DNA of 64,000 bases from Dolomedes plantarius (Eukaryota; Arthropoda; Arachnida; Araneae; Dolomedidae), in the NCBI GenBank assembly GCA_907164885.2, contig OU015496.1, positions 169,620,242-169,684,241 on the forward strand, given 5' to 3'. Made by a program: the position numbers and the translations under genes. The notes under the pieces were generated by a model, which was not told the origin of the DNA, did no database searches, and was given only the letters and a program-made list of their open reading frames with translations. Shown piece by piece: positions 19,969 to 32,523 of the stretch; position 1 is the first letter of the stretch, and every line of letters begins with the position of its first letter.

Positions 19969-22450
19969 ACAGTTCAGACAAATTTAGCGAATAAAGCGCA
20001 GGTGACGATCCAAAAGGTCACGGACGACCAAGCCAATAAATTTACGACAGTAATAGTCGTGAAAGAAGTTCTCTTTTGACCAGTTCCCTGTATCCTGTGG
20101 GAGTTTATTTCTAGCCTCTCTCCACTGCTCACATTCTAGGAGACAATGATCAACCGATTGAATACTACCCACACTCGCACTCCGATGACTTGCCGAAGAA
20201 ACGGTTCTAGTACACACTGAAGCTTCCATGATGTGAAATGCACTGGTTCAGATAAAAGTCCCCATAAATCCTCCTAGCTGTGACCACCAGTAAGATGGAA
20301 TATACCGGCCTACCCAAATCACTTGTGTTCCACTTATCCTGCCAAATTCTCCTATAAGACCTTTTTTGCTTCCATTTTGAACTGCTCCTTGGTTTATTTA
20401 AAGTTGCCCGTTATATGCTCTAAACCAGTTGCCTCTCTTGCGGTTTGGTCCACCTCTTTAGTTTGTAAGATTCAGACATGAGCTCTGACCCATTGTAAAT
20501 TTAATTCCAGATTATTATTCCACGTAAATTTTTTAATCTCTTCTATTTTCTCACCTTTATAATCTAGGGCACTCAGAGCCTGTAAAGCACTCCTTGAATC
20601 GCTAAATATATCTATTTCTTTGCAATTTCTCTCTACGGCGTTCTTTATTGCCAACTCAATAGCCATAACTTCAGCATTATACGAAGACGCACCATCTAGA
20701 ATTCTCACCTTCAAATCTTCTTTCGTTTAACCATCCATATAGCAAATGCAGGCCTCACCCACCTTTCCTTTCATCCTAGATCCGCCCGTGTAGTACATAG
20801 TCCTTGTTTTACGGGTCTCCCTATACGTCCAATCACAGCTTAAAATGTCCTCGATCTTTATTATCTCTTTATTCCTTACCTCACAGTTCTGGGCGCTGTA
20901 AACCTCGTTACCAAAAATTTCATCTTTTCTCTCAACCAATCTATACTAATAAAAGGAAGTGTTTGTGTGTTTGTGTGCTGAGTCCAGACGAATCTACGAA
21001 ACTTACAACTATGAAATTTGGCACACGGGTAGTGAAGAGTCTGAACATGTGCACCTCGAAGCCCGAATTTTAAATTTTATTACCGTTAATTTTTAATTAA
21101 TAAAAAACCAACAATTTTTGAAGGGTGAATCCAGAAATGTAAGAGCCTCCCTTTCAAATTCGGCCATATTTGAAAATGTCGAAATCGATGTATTTTTTTT
21201 TCATGAAAGTACATAAATGTTACATATTTGGAAAGAGCTTTGAAAACTGATAATTTTTTCTGCGTACACTTAATCTGTTACTTCAATAGTTTTAGAGTCA
21301 TTTGGATTCTAATCTTGCGATCATAATGTAAAAAAAGCGTGATTCATTCACAGCGTGATTATGCAATTAAAAACACCGAATTATGCAATTAAAAAGTCCG
21401 AAAAAAAATTTCTATTATAAAAGAAATAAATTTTATTTAAATCTTATTACTTCTCTTAATAATATTAAGATGGTTTAAAACATTATACACACTTCAAATT
21501 AATTGATTCAATTTTTTATTCAATATTTGATTCTATTTGCATCTAGGTCCGCTAGATGGCGCCACGAGACTGATACAGTATGCGCTGTATCACAGTCTTT
21601 GCACTATTTATTGTTGCACCACAAAATTTAAATACCTTTATTCGTTGTTTTTTAGTGTTTCCATTCTCTGACAATGATTGCTGAAGGGAGCGGATCCCTA
21701 AACCGACCGGCTAAACGGGCGAAGCCCGGCTAGTAGCATATATACTTATATCTTTCTCCAGCTTTGCTTTAATGTCGAGTGGCATGCACCCAGCCAGGAC
21801 CGCCAGTGCCTCAATCGACACTGTCCTATGGCATTTTGTCATAATCAGGAGGAATGGTCTTTGAAGCTGATTCATAGTAGTATTTCTATCTTCGTACCAG
21901 GTTTGGATACCATAAAGTAGTATCTTTTCAACTACACTATTATATATCTGTTTAACATTCTCTTCTTTCAAACTCCAAGTTTTCTTATACAGCTTATTTA
22001 TTTTTATTCATAATCTTAAATGTTTTCTCTCTTACTTTCGAAATATGACAATTAAAATTTAACTTTTCATCTAAGTATACACCTAGATACTTGATCTCCT
22101 TATTGTATCTTATACTTTCTCCCATCAATTTAATCATCGGGTCTTCTGCTAACTTCCCCCTTGTACGGTATTATCATATATTCAGAATTAATCGAAGCTA
22201 AACTGTACTGCATTCTTGCGGGTCCAATTCATACATTTTCTGAGCGGGACTTCCGCCATCTCCGTAAATTTATAGATGACCGGGCTTCTTTCTCATCATG
22301 ATGATAATTTCATCTATATACGCCTTTATTTTTATTCCATCGTCTAACTCATCGTTCATCTTGAGTAGCTTGTTCATAATAATTAACCAAAGAATGGGGT
22401 CGATCGACGAGCCCTGGGGGACCTCAATTCTGACAAAGGAAAATTTTCAG
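19737..22450 (-). pseudogene. Non-LTR retrotransposon ORF2 remnant (RT, RNase H, zinc knuckle)
   Basis: On the minus strand: reverse transcriptase motif PQGSSIDPILWLIIMNKLL with the active-site box as AYIDE where AYADD is usual (about 22290-22420); thumb region with VEKILLYGIQTWYED and QRPFLLIMTKCHRTVS (21735-21970); then a Helitron insertion; then an RNase H domain (20470-20830) with NAEVMAIELAI and IFSDSRSALQAL; then a C-terminal zinc-knuckle-like HCLLECEQW (about 20130). The RNase H start reads YTGGS where YTDGS is expected, so a catalytic Asp is lost. Frameshifts and stops are many, and the endonuclease is absent (5' truncation). Order of domains suggests an R1/LOA/Jockey-group element. 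Confidence 0.85.
20940..21733 (+). mobile_element. Non-autonomous Helitron, 794 bp
   Basis: Starts TCTATACTAATAAAAGGAAG after an A, ends with hairpin CGGGC-GAA-GCCCG (21716-21728), then CTAG at 21730-21733 and T. These are canonical Helitron termini. It splits the non-LTR retrotransposon between its reverse transcriptase and RNase H regions, and no target duplication is seen, as expected. Confidence 0.88.
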
Positions 22451-22516
22451 GAGCTCCAACTACTGAACAAAAACGTAAAGTTTTAGTTTTAACCAAGGGG
22501 GCCTTTCCATAAAGAT

Positions 22517-24617
22517 TCAGCAGGTCACAATGTAAACAGAGGCTTCAACGAGAAGTATTACTATAAATATAACGGACATATAAAAATTGGTTGTGTTATC
22601 CAATAGAAAAAAATATTTGTTACTGTTAATCGTGCTTATTCTTTGATACGTCAAACTGCGATTTAGATATCGCAAGAGGAACATCTGACTGGGCGCATTT
22701 AACAAGAAATATTGAAAACCACGAAGAACCAAACCAACATGGGATTTCTTGCGAGGTTCACTATCGATAGAAAAGGCGTTCAACCATAGATATTGTTAGA
22801 TAGCAAGTAATTAACAATGCGGTAAATTATTGTCCCAAAGTGTTGCGACGTATATTAGATGTAATTACCACACTTGCTATAAATAATTTACCTTTCCGAG
22901 CCCATAGGATTACAGATCTTAAAAATCTAGGAACTTCGCAAGGAAATTTTCTAGAAATAATTAAATTACTTTCTCGCTATGATAATGTCTTAGCAGATCT
23001 ATTAAAGAAACCCAAAGTAAGTACCAATTACTTGAGTCCATATATACAAAATGAATGAATTAATTTGATTGAACGTGAAATTAATATCCAAATTAAAAGT
23101 GAAATAAAAGAGGCCGCTTTCATAACAATAATAACAGATAGAACGCAAGATTTATCAAAAAACGATCAGCTAAGTACTGTATTCCGTTATATTATGATAA
23201 AAAAGATGAAAATGAGAAACCAGTCAAATTGTAAATAAAGGAAACTTTTTGTGGATTTATTCAGGTTACAGATCAAACATCACAAGGATTAGAAACAACA
23301 GTTTTACAAATTATTGAAATTTTCCCCGACCTATCAAAATTGCGTGGTTAAGGTTACGATGGAGCTGCGAATATGAGTGGTGTCTATTCAAGGTTACAAA
23401 CAAGAATTAAACAACGAAACTCCGCTGCCAGATTTCTGCACTGCTGTTCTCATTATTTGATTTTCGTGATCAATGACAGTGTCACGAATGTACATGAAGT
23501 CAGGCAATTTTATGAACAGCTAGAAAAAAAAATTTCTTCAGTTCTGTTAGACGTTGGGCAGTATTAATGGAAACGAATCAAACCAACATACCATAAACCT
23601 TAAAAAGAGTCTGTCCAACATGATGGTCTTCCCGTGTTTAGGCTCTTGATGCACTACGTTCTCGTTATTTTGATGTAATTAAAATGTTGACATATATATC
23701 ATTGAATGGAAAAAATTATGACGAGCAACGTGAAGCTAAAACTTTGATTAATTATTCTGAACAAATTTCAACAATTATTTTGATTATTGTACAAAGTAAA
23801 ATACTCGAACCTATTAATACAGACTCGAAAATACTGCAAGGTACTCATGATGATATAATGAAATCCAATGAGATGCTTTCATCACTCCTAACTCAATTCT
23901 AGAACTTAAGGAATATTTGGGAGTTTGTTAAAAACGATGTCCTTGAGATATCAGCTATATATGGAATATTAAACCTTGTTTCCCCCCAAAAAAAGAGACT
24001 ACGTCGTGTGAAAAAATTCTTTGACGAATTACAAGTAGATGAACGCATTGAAAACAGTGAACAATGTTTCAAAGCCGAGGTGTTTTATAAAGTAATGGAT
24101 TTAATAATTAATCAATTAACTATTAGATTTGAATCCGTTCGGCAATTATGTACGCATTTTAAATGTTTATCACCTGCATATCTCGTCGCTTTACCTGATA
24201 AAAGTATTCTGGAAGGATCATAATTGTTGCAATCCGCATATCTTTCCGATATTTCACCTAGTTTTGGACCTCATCTGCTTCGATTTAAAATGAGCTTTTA
24301 TATTCAACTAAAACAAATTAATTCTATACGCGAAGTTGGTGAACTACTTTTAATTCACCCCGCAGCCTCAAATAGCTTCTCTGACATTATTACAGCATGC
24401 CTGATTTTTTTTTACTTAACTGGTGACGACAGCGACAGCAGAACAAAGTTCCTCAAAGCTAAAATTAATCAAAACATATTTAAGAAGCAGCATGTCACAG
24501 CACCTTCGTAGCTCTTCGGCCATTATAAAAATTGAGAAAACAATAGCTTGTCAACTTGATCTGGAGAAAGTGATTGGCCGATTTGCAAACGAAGAAGCGA
24601 AAAAACAACAATTTTGA
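22517..24617 (+). pseudogene. hAT transposase (TTF/ZMYM1-like), many frameshifts
   Basis: Reading + frames in order: NWLCYPIEKNICYC and GTSDWAHLTRNIENHEE (TTF zinc finger, 22590-22750); VLRRILDVITTLAINNLPF (22840); IKEAAFITIITDRTQDLSK (DUF4371-like core near the first catalytic Asp, 23105-23165); DGAANMSGVYSRLQ (23360); then the C-terminal dimerisation domain TATAEQSSSKLKLIKTYLRS and IEKTIACQLDLEKVIGRFA (24425-24610). Stops and frameshifts interrupt it at least six times. Terminal repeats were not identified. In life such proteins cut and paste hAT elements with 8-bp duplications. Confidence 0.82.
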
Positions 24618-24798
24618 AGTTTTTTATGGGAAAACTAAATATGTATAGGTACATTTTGTCAATACAGTTTATAAAATATGTAGTCAATATTAGTAGGTAC
24701 TCCGTATTTAAAGAATTATAATTTGTTTTATTATTATATTTATATTTATTAAATTGAATATCTTATTGTTGAAATATCTTGAATTTCAAATAAATTGT

Positions 24799-25100
24799 AA
24801 GGCAAATGTCCTAATTTGAGTCAATAACAACATCCGGTTAGCTGAACATGAACTTTATTACACAGGACATCTTGACATAAAAATACACTTACACAACAGA
24901 CGATCACATATCTTACGAACACTCACAATTATCACGTATTTACAGGAACACACGATTACATTCTAACATCAACTGCTTCTATATTTTTCACCCATTCACT
25001 GACTCGTCCTAGACACCGTTTCCTCCTTGCCGATGAGCCTATTATAAGTACTCGGGAGGAGAAAGGTTAGGGTCAGTGGGGAGGAAAATTATTTGTTACA
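24799..25100 (-). repeat. Candidate solo LTR
   Basis: On the minus strand the block begins TGTAACAAATAATTTTCC, has a TATA-like TATAATAGG and an AATAAAGTTC polyadenylation signal, and ends near GGACATTTGCC. A 5-bp ATTGT sits on both sides (24794-24798 and 25101-25105), compatible with an LTR-retrotransposon duplication, though the end bases on that border are not the usual CA. No internal region is attached. Confidence 0.5.
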
Positions 25101-25416
25101 ATTGTTATTAAGTAAGATTTTTAAGTTGAAATAAGAAGATTAGATAGAAAACAAATTTCGCCAGAACCCTTCCAAGAAACAGGTGGGCTCACCGACTTTA
25201 CTTGCTCCAGGGCGCAGAATATGTATGTACCATGAAGCTATAAGAAGTACCAAGAAGCTAAGCTTCAATGGGGAATTCCTCGAAAAATGGACCGATTATG
25301 GTCGCTCACCGGCAGATGGCGCGACATGTGATAGAGGCGCCGATATTTCATTGAGTTATATGGATGCGTGTTTTTGAAAATTGTTTTACAAATTTTTTAA
25401 TTTATTCTGTGCACAG
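25101..25416. other. Spacer upstream of the P-type THAP exon
   Basis: No gene seen. It may include the 5' terminus and untranslated part of the P-like element that follows, but inverted ends were not found. A splice-acceptor-like CTGTGCACAG ends it at 25416. Confidence 0.35.
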
Positions 25417-25752
25417 ATATGCCAACATGTTTTGCACCTTGTTGTTCTAGTGGCCATTGATCAACCATAAAAAGAAACAAAGAAACTGGACAGAGAAATC
25501 CTAGTTTGTTTACTGCTCCTAAAGTAAGAACATTATTAATGTTTTGTTTTAATATAAGCTGTATAATAGTGCGAGAAAAATACAGTTGCTGTGTTTTAAG
25601 CGAACACAAAGTTAAGACAGCTTAAATTCTGCCGGAAATAAGCGTATTCTATTTTTCAATCATCCCTGTATTCCCTTCAGAAAAAAAGGTGTTCACAAAG
25701 CTCTATTGTACGTAAACAAATGTAAATAACTACTGAAATTATTGCTCTAAAG

Positions 25753-28186
25753 CAGGGTTTCTTAATCTGTGGTTCATGGACCCCTTGGGGGTCCATGGGT
25801 CATATTTTGGGGGTCCGCCGACTGCTCCTAATTTTTAAAATGCTTGCATCAATATTTTTTTAAAAAAACTTTTTTGTCACGGGCAACCTCTGTAAGCCGT
25901 CTGTCTGCCATTTCCCAATAGAGACCTCCACAATACGAGGAAAAGAACATTCGCAAACCATATAAAATTTGAAATTTTTAGAAACACAAAGTAGCCTTTG
26001 AATTTTACTTCACTTGGAAATAAAGTGACGTTAAAATCAGTTCCGCAAAGTTCTTGCAAATTTTTAAAACAAAATATTTGTTTTACTTTTTCATAAGTTG
26101 TAATTAAAGTTTTTTTTTCAAGTGTTTTTTTGTGTCACAGTTTTTTCGAGTGAATTCTTAATGTTTCATTTGATTATTTGATATTTTTTGTAGCCCAAAA
26201 TGTCCAAAAAAAGGAAGTATGATGAAAATTATGTAAAATATGGATTCTGCTGCATGAAGGAATCGGACGGTGTTGAAAAGCCACAATGCTTTCTGTGTGG
26301 AAAAGTTTTGGCAAACGCCAGTATGAAACCGGCAAAATTGATAGAGCATCTCAAATCTCTTCATCCTGAAAATGCATCTAAAGATCTAGAATTTTTTACA
26401 AAGAAGAAACCCCAGTTTTCGAAATCTGGAACATTAACCAAACTTGGATTTGGTATACCACAAAAACCTTTGGTTGAGGCATCTTTCAGAGTTGCATATC
26501 GTATTGCCAAAAGTAAGAAACCGCATACTATTGGAGAGACATTAAGTAAGCCATGTGAGCTGGAAATGGTTGAATTAGTTTGTGGACTGGAACAGAGAAA
26601 AAAACTTGAGGCTATTCCATTGTCCAATGATGTGATACATTCAACAATAGTTGAAATTTCTTGCAATATCTTGAAACAGATCATCGATGAATTGAAAGCA
26701 TCGCCATTTCCCTTTAGTATGCAACTGGATGAAACTACAGACATCTCGGATTGTAGTCAACTTCTTGTTTTTGTTCGTTACGTGTCTGCTGATACTATCA
26801 AAGAAGAATTCTTATTTTGTGAGCCTCTTTTGCAAACTACAAAGGCAGTTGATGTTTTAGCGATTTTAAATGTTTTCTTTTCCAAACACGACTTCGACTG
26901 GAAACAAAAACTTCATTCACTTTGTACGGATGGAGGACCTGCGATGCTTGGCAATAAATCTGGTTTTGCCCATTTGGTAAAAAAAGAGGCTCCTAATGTT
27001 ATTGTTACACATTGTTTTTTACATAGACATGCACTGGCTACAAAAACTCTTCCAACCAGCTTAAAAGAAGTATTGTCAATACTTATTAAAACTGTGAATT
27101 TTATTAGAAGTAGAGCTCTTAAATCATCGTATTTTTAAAACACTGTGTCAAGAAATGAACGCAGAACATGAGGTACTTCTGTACCACACGGAAGTGCGCT
27201 GGCTGTCACGAGGGCAGGTTTTGAAACGAATTTTCATGTTGAAGACAGAAGTATCACTTTTTTTAGAAGAAAAAGATAACTCACTCTTTCAATATTTCAA
27301 GAAAAAAGATTTTATATGTAAATTGGCTTACCTGGCAGACATTTTTAACCACATGAACGATATAAGTCTTTCAATTCAAGGGCCTGATACAACAATTATG
27401 GATGCCACTGAGAAACTACAGGCATTTTTATTGAAAATGTCACTTTGGAAAATTAGAATTCAAAATGGGATATATACAAACTTTCAAATGTTGGACTAAG
27501 TGCTTTTTGAAAATGGATCTCGGCAAGATAGTTTGTTATTGAATAACTTGAAAAATGAAATCTGTGAACACCTGGAAGTACTTCAAGTTTCATTTGAAAA
27601 CTATTTCAATTCGGATGGAATAAATATAAAAGATGAGTTGTGGATTCGTAATCCTTTTCTTTGTGATATTGACTGTATCGATGACATGAACCTTGCCAAA
27701 GATGAGCTAATTGATTTGAAAACAAAGTCCTTGTTGAAAATGGATTTCGATTCAAAAACTCTTGGAGAGTTTTGGTCTTCTTTAAGAGAAGCCTACCCAT
27801 TGCTTGTAAAACGAGCTATGGCAGCCATTATTCCGTTTGCTATAGTATATTTTTGCGAAGCGGGATTTTCCACACTTGTCACAATAAAAACAAAACATCG
27901 AAATCGACTGAATATCGAACATGATATGCGCGTTGCTTTGTCGAAAACCATCCCTCAATTCAATCTGTTAATCAAGGAAAAGCAGCAACAGCCTTCACAT
28001 TAAAAATTTTAATTTCTTCAAATTTTTTATACTATTGAAATAAAAATATTAAAATAATTAAATAATAAAACAGAATATATTTTGTAATAAATGATGTTTA
28101 AGCAATTTTTTTTTTCACAGAGGGGTCCGTGACATATTTAAAATTTTTAAAGTGGTCCATTGTGCCAAAAAGGTTAAGAAACACTG
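25753..28186 (+). mobile_element. hAT element, nearly complete
   Basis: Left end CAGGGTTTCTTAATCTGTGG and right end GGTTAAGAAACACTG lie within the perfect 8-bp duplication CTCTAAAG (25745-25752 and 28187-28194). The 2434-bp body carries one transposase with a single frameshift and single stop. It sits in an intron-like gap of the P-type transposase. Confidence 0.95.
26200..28003 (+). pseudogene. hAT transposase with BED zinc finger (ZBED5/FAM200-like), one frameshift and one stop
   Basis: From ATG 26200 the N terminus holds a BED finger (Cys30, Cys33, His50, His55; CFLCGKVLA). The RNase-H-like core follows with MQLDETTDISDCSQLLVF (first Asp) and LCTDGGPAMLG (second Asp), then VIVTHCFLHRHAL. 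One extra A near 27120 shifts the frame; TAA at 27497-27499 interrupts it again. The C terminus has YFCEAGFSTLVTIKTKHRNR and IKEKQQQPSH, the dimerisation motif and usual ending. About 600 codons in total, as for this group. The light damage suggests recent activity; the resemblance to host ZBED5/FAM200 proteins reflects their origin from such elements. Confidence 0.93.
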
Positions 28187-28249
28187 CTCTAAAGGAAATC
28201 ACTTAATCAACAAAAAATGTGTGATGCTTACATATATAATAAAGTATTA

Positions 28250-28612
28250 GGGCCTGTTCACATAGGAGTCCGGTAGCGGAACGTTAAAGGAAAGATGACG
28301 TTTTTAAACAAAAAAAAGTTTTAAAGAGAAAAAATTTTCAAAAAACGACTGGCCAAGGCGCCATACACCGAACAAAAATTTTTAACACAAAATATTCTAA
28401 AGGAACTGGTCACAGCACCACCTAACTAAAAAAAAATTTAACAACAAAAAAATTTTCACGGTTCTAGCCACTACACTATACACCTAACAACAAATTATTT
28501 TCACCATCCTGGTCGGCACCATACACAGAACAAAATAAAAAATTTTAACAACAAAAAAATTTTCAAAAAACGCCTGGTCACGAGACCATATGTCGTATTG
28601 CTCGTCCAAGTT
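28250..28612. repeat. MITE end followed by degenerate tandem repeats
   Basis: Begins GGGCCTGTTCACATAGGAGT, the same end as the MITE at 36435-36610. It runs into imperfect units of roughly 70 bp containing ACAAAAAAATTTTC and CCATACAC, until about 28612. No matching right end was seen. Confidence 0.6.
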
Positions 28613-30060
28613 AATTTTATAGGGCGTGATTATTTGGGGTAGTACATTTTTTTATATTTTTAAAAGGGGTAGTTGGGTGCGTTGTGTAAAATTATTTGTT
28701 TGTAACCCAAAGTTCTGGACGTGATTAGCAATAACGAACAGTTTAAACCCAGTTTTATCTACCAATAAACTTCGCTCATAATAAGACACGCAACAGATAA
28801 ATAATACTGAAATCAAGGTTTAAGATAAAAACAACAAAAAACTTATTTATTTACACTATTCTGCTATTTACATTTTCATCTCATCAAATTTAATTAACAT
28901 ATTAGTTGATCTGCTAATTATCAAATCACCAGCAAATGAAGTAGGGTTATATCTAATTTAACTTCTCGATTCAGGGAGCGTAACACTAACTAAACAAAAC
29001 TCTAAAATCTCCTATCAAAAAAAGAACTATATTTCAATCACCTAAACCCGCACTAACCTTCATAAGCAAACGTGGGATCTGAACTAGACAAAAATAAGAG
29101 AAAGCACTCACGTCTTTTAGTTGAGGGAATCACTGGGGTTAGGTGTCGAATCTCCTCTCTGGTGGGGGGTTCTCCCGTAAAATTGATGGGGCACGGTAGT
29201 CTCTCGTCGAAAGATGGGGCACTGTAGTCTCTTTTCGAATGATGGAGCTCTCGTCAAAGATGGGGCTCTCGTCAAAGATGGGGCTGTCGTCAAAGATGGG
29301 GCTTTCGTCAATGATGGGGCTTTCGTCACTGATGGGGCACTGGAGGCAATCTTCTCTCAGCAGCACATATTTATCTTGTATCCGGGAAAATCTACCGGTC
29401 TCCACGCCACACAGGCTTTCTTTCTCGGGAAGGATCCACCGAGCTTCTACGTATAAATCTTCTTCGTTTTATTTATTTTCTACCCGAAATTGGTGCTAGC
29501 TCCGGGAAGAGTCGACCGGGTTTTGGGCAGTAAAGCAGGGAGAGACTTTCTTCAGCCGCCACAGGACGAGGCCTCCTGGACTCCGACTAACTTTTTTTTT
29601 ACTCCAAAATCTCACTTCTAATTTTTTAATCTTCTCAACGTTCCCGCCTCCGAAACCATTTCTTCGGCCATTCAGGAAACTCACATCTTTTGATTTGCTG
29701 AGTCTCTACACTTAAAAACCTCTCATTCGCTAACATCTTTCTTATCCAAAGACGCCCCTCTTACGTAATGTTGCAAACAGTTGATGACAACCCGAAAAAC
29801 ACCGCTAAACCTCGTGGTCTACTTACGAACCCCTCAATCAATCACCCACAAAGAGTCATTGTTGCATAAGTCACAATTGGTGCCATCCCGCGCTTATCTG
29901 CGTCTAGAATCACAGACCCCACATACGCTAGGCTCATATAACTTTCATAAATTGGCTAACGTCGCTCACAAACGCTTTGCCCTATAATCACGTCGGCATC
30001 AAAGACGTTCCCGACCTTAACCACAAAATGTAATAAAGCAAGCTTTCGAACCTTTTAGTT
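28613..30060. other. Unassigned insertion in the P-type element, possible LTR-like DNA
   Basis: No gene. The minus strand resembles an LTR in places (AATAAATAAG near 28850), and it contains the 18-bp minisatellite described separately. Ends and target duplications were not located, so identity is open. Confidence 0.3.
29241..29340. repeat. 18-bp minisatellite, about 5.5 copies
   Basis: Units of GATGGGGCTCTCGTCAAA with 1-3 substitutions run at 29241, 29259, 29277, 29295 and 29313, with a partial unit at 29331. Since 18 is divisible by three, every frame stays open, which creates the spurious open frames on both strands. Confidence 0.95.
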
Positions 30061-31293
30061 TCTCTTACAATATTAATTTTAATTTTTGAAAGCGCTTCAT
30101 TACAATAGAAATTAAAATACACTGCTTTTCAAATTTCAGATTTTTTGGGGAAATATAGAAATATTACTGAATGTTGATGTGTATGATGTTGAAAGCCTGT
30201 CATTTTTACTACAGCGTGTTAATTATTTAGTAATTTGCAAAAATGCTGAATCAGGGTAAGACTAATTTTAATCTTTTTCAGTGGGTGGTAGCATTTGTTC
30301 TTGAACTTTACTTACTGTTTCATTTTATTTTAGGATGTCTATTAGTTATCTTGGGAATCTCTCTGAGAAAAATAAACAAATACTTTGTAGTGCGTGTTGT
30401 TGATCTATGAAGAGAAAAAACGACTTCAAAAGAAAAAAAGAATTAAGGCTTGCAGCCAAGAAAAATTTTAAAATTGCGTTACGGATGAAAAATATTACAA
30501 AAAGGAATTCTCGTTTGAAGAAGAAGGTTAACCTTAAAGGAAAATTTTTAAGTAAGACATTTTAAATTTATTTTTAATTTGACAGTGTATTTATTTTTAA
30601 CTATTTCTTTACATAGGTATTGCAGTTAAGAAATGATCTCCTGAGATCTAAACGTTTATGTGCTGAAGTGAAGGAAAAGGGTTTGCAAGAAGCTATTGCT
30701 CATTTGCTATCCCAACAACAAATGGCAATAAAAACATGTGTTTCAGCTACAAAAGCAAAATGCAGTGCGACCGTGGGATACTCAAGGCAGTGGATTTATG
30801 AGTGCTTGCTGCAGAGAATAAAAAAACATCTACGGGAGCATAATATACTTTCTTTGCCTTCTCCGCATACCCTAATGAATTATATTCAGTCTGTTAAGGT
30901 GGTGTATGGGTTTCAGAAAAGTATATTTATGTGTATGAAAAAGAAAGCTGGTGACATGGAGGTATCTGACCCTGGGCTTAATTTAGAAAATTCTTGCCTA
31001 TAGGCACAACTCGGAATGGGGGCGCCCTAATACTCATGTGGGAGTAAAATTTCCAAAATTGGCACACACAAAAAAAATAATAATAACAATAATAATAATA
31101 ATAATAATGAATCATTGTGAAAGTACCATTTTACCAAGAATTGGCTATTTGAAGCGTAGAAGCCTAGAACATTATCAAATAACAAAAACAATACAACATA
31201 TTAACTTCATCATTAAAATACCAATACAATGCAACCAGAAAAATTATTAATCCCTTATATACACTATAACATACATATGATGAACTATACATA

Positions 31294-32523
31294 CACTATC
31301 TGGCCAAAAGTATCCGGACTACCCCCTAAAGAAGTGGATCTGACAGGTGACGTAATTTGATGTCTAACCAAAAGCTATAAAAGTGTTGGTAGTGGTTTGT
31401 CAGGTCATATGCGTTTGTGATACAATGAATAAGTCAAAGGAGCTTGGTGACTTTAATCGTGGCATTATAGTTTGATGCCACCTTTGTGGGAAATCAGTTC
31501 GTGAAATTTCGGACATTCTACAGAAGCCAAAATCCACTGTGAGTGATGTAATTGTGAAGTGAAAACGTCGAGGCAGTGAAATTGCAGAAAAACGAAGTGG
31601 CAGGCCGAAAAAAATTAGTGAACGCAGCCGTAGAACTCTGAAAAGGGTAGGAAACAAAATCGCAAGTCATCGTTGATTGAAATCACTCAGGAGTTCCAAA
31701 GTTCATCAGGCGTTAGTGCTAGCAGCAGGACTGTTCGTCGAGAGTTAAAAAATCTCCATGGGATTCCATGGTCGTTCAGCCGCTCACAAGCCGAACATCA
31801 CTCCCCAGAATGCGAATCGTCGATTGCAAAGGTGCAAAGCTCACCGTCATTGAACTGTGGACATGTGGAAAAATGTTCGTTGGAGTGATGAATCTCGTTT
31901 TACAATCTGCCAGTCCGATGGACGCGCCTGGGTTTGGCGGATGCCCGGCGAGCGCTTCTTACGTGACTGCATTAGGCCTACTATTAAATTTGGTGGTGGC
32001 AGCATCATGGTGTGGGAAAGTTTTTCGCGGTTTGGCCTGGGTTCCTTAGTTCCTGTGGTTGGAAACATGAACTGTAAGATGTATGTGGGCATTCTGAACA
32101 ATGCTGCTCTCCCAAATCTATGGCAATATTTCGGGGAAGGCCCATTTCTCTTCCAGCAGGATAACTGCTCCATTCACACATCGAGACTTGCGCAGGAATG
32201 GTTTGACGAAATGGGTGTTCAAAAACTGGGTTGACCTTTTCAGAGCCCCAATCTAAATCCCACTGAACACCTTTCGGACGAATTAGAACGCATAGTACGT
32301 AGCCAGCCAAATCGATCCTCCTCACTGCCAGCACTCACTTCAGCTGTAATGGACGCCTGGAAGTCAATTCCTATGGACACCTATCAAAAACTGGTGGAAA
32401 GTATCCCCAGACGTGTGCAGGCCGTCATCGATGCAGAGGGAGGACCAACATCATATTAATAAATGCCTCAGGACTTTCCGAGTCCGTACCACTGGGCGTC
32501 CGGATACTTTTGGCAAGATAGTG
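31294..32523 (+). mobile_element. Tc1-like element inside the MITE
   Basis: Inverted ends CACTATCTGGCCAAAAGTAT and complement (ATACTTTTGGCAAGATAGTG). TA precedes it at 31292-31293; the right flank reads TT, a probable point change. It contains a decayed transposase. Confidence 0.92.
31425..32459 (+). pseudogene. Tc1-like transposase (DD34E), several stops and frameshifts
   Basis: ATG 31425 opens MNKSKELGDFNRGIIV, then a stop. Recognition-helix text follows (GKSVREISDILQKPKSTVSD), then a second stop. After shifts the core shows VRWSDESRF (first Asp), FQQDNCSIHTSRLAQEW (second Asp) and SPNLNPTEH (Glu), ending PRRVQAVIDAEGGPTSY at 32459. More damaged than the copies at 17702 and 36870, so older, yet younger than the MITE it entered. 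Confidence 0.92.

Noticed and set aside
19278..19981. Cys/Val/Phe-rich minus-strand open frames of up to 142 codons
   Set aside because: They translate the ACACATACAAATAAAA microsatellite and have no independent support.
29117..29499. Repetitive open frames (MTKAPSLTKAPSL type) on both strands
   Set aside because: Produced by an 18-bp minisatellite that keeps all frames open.
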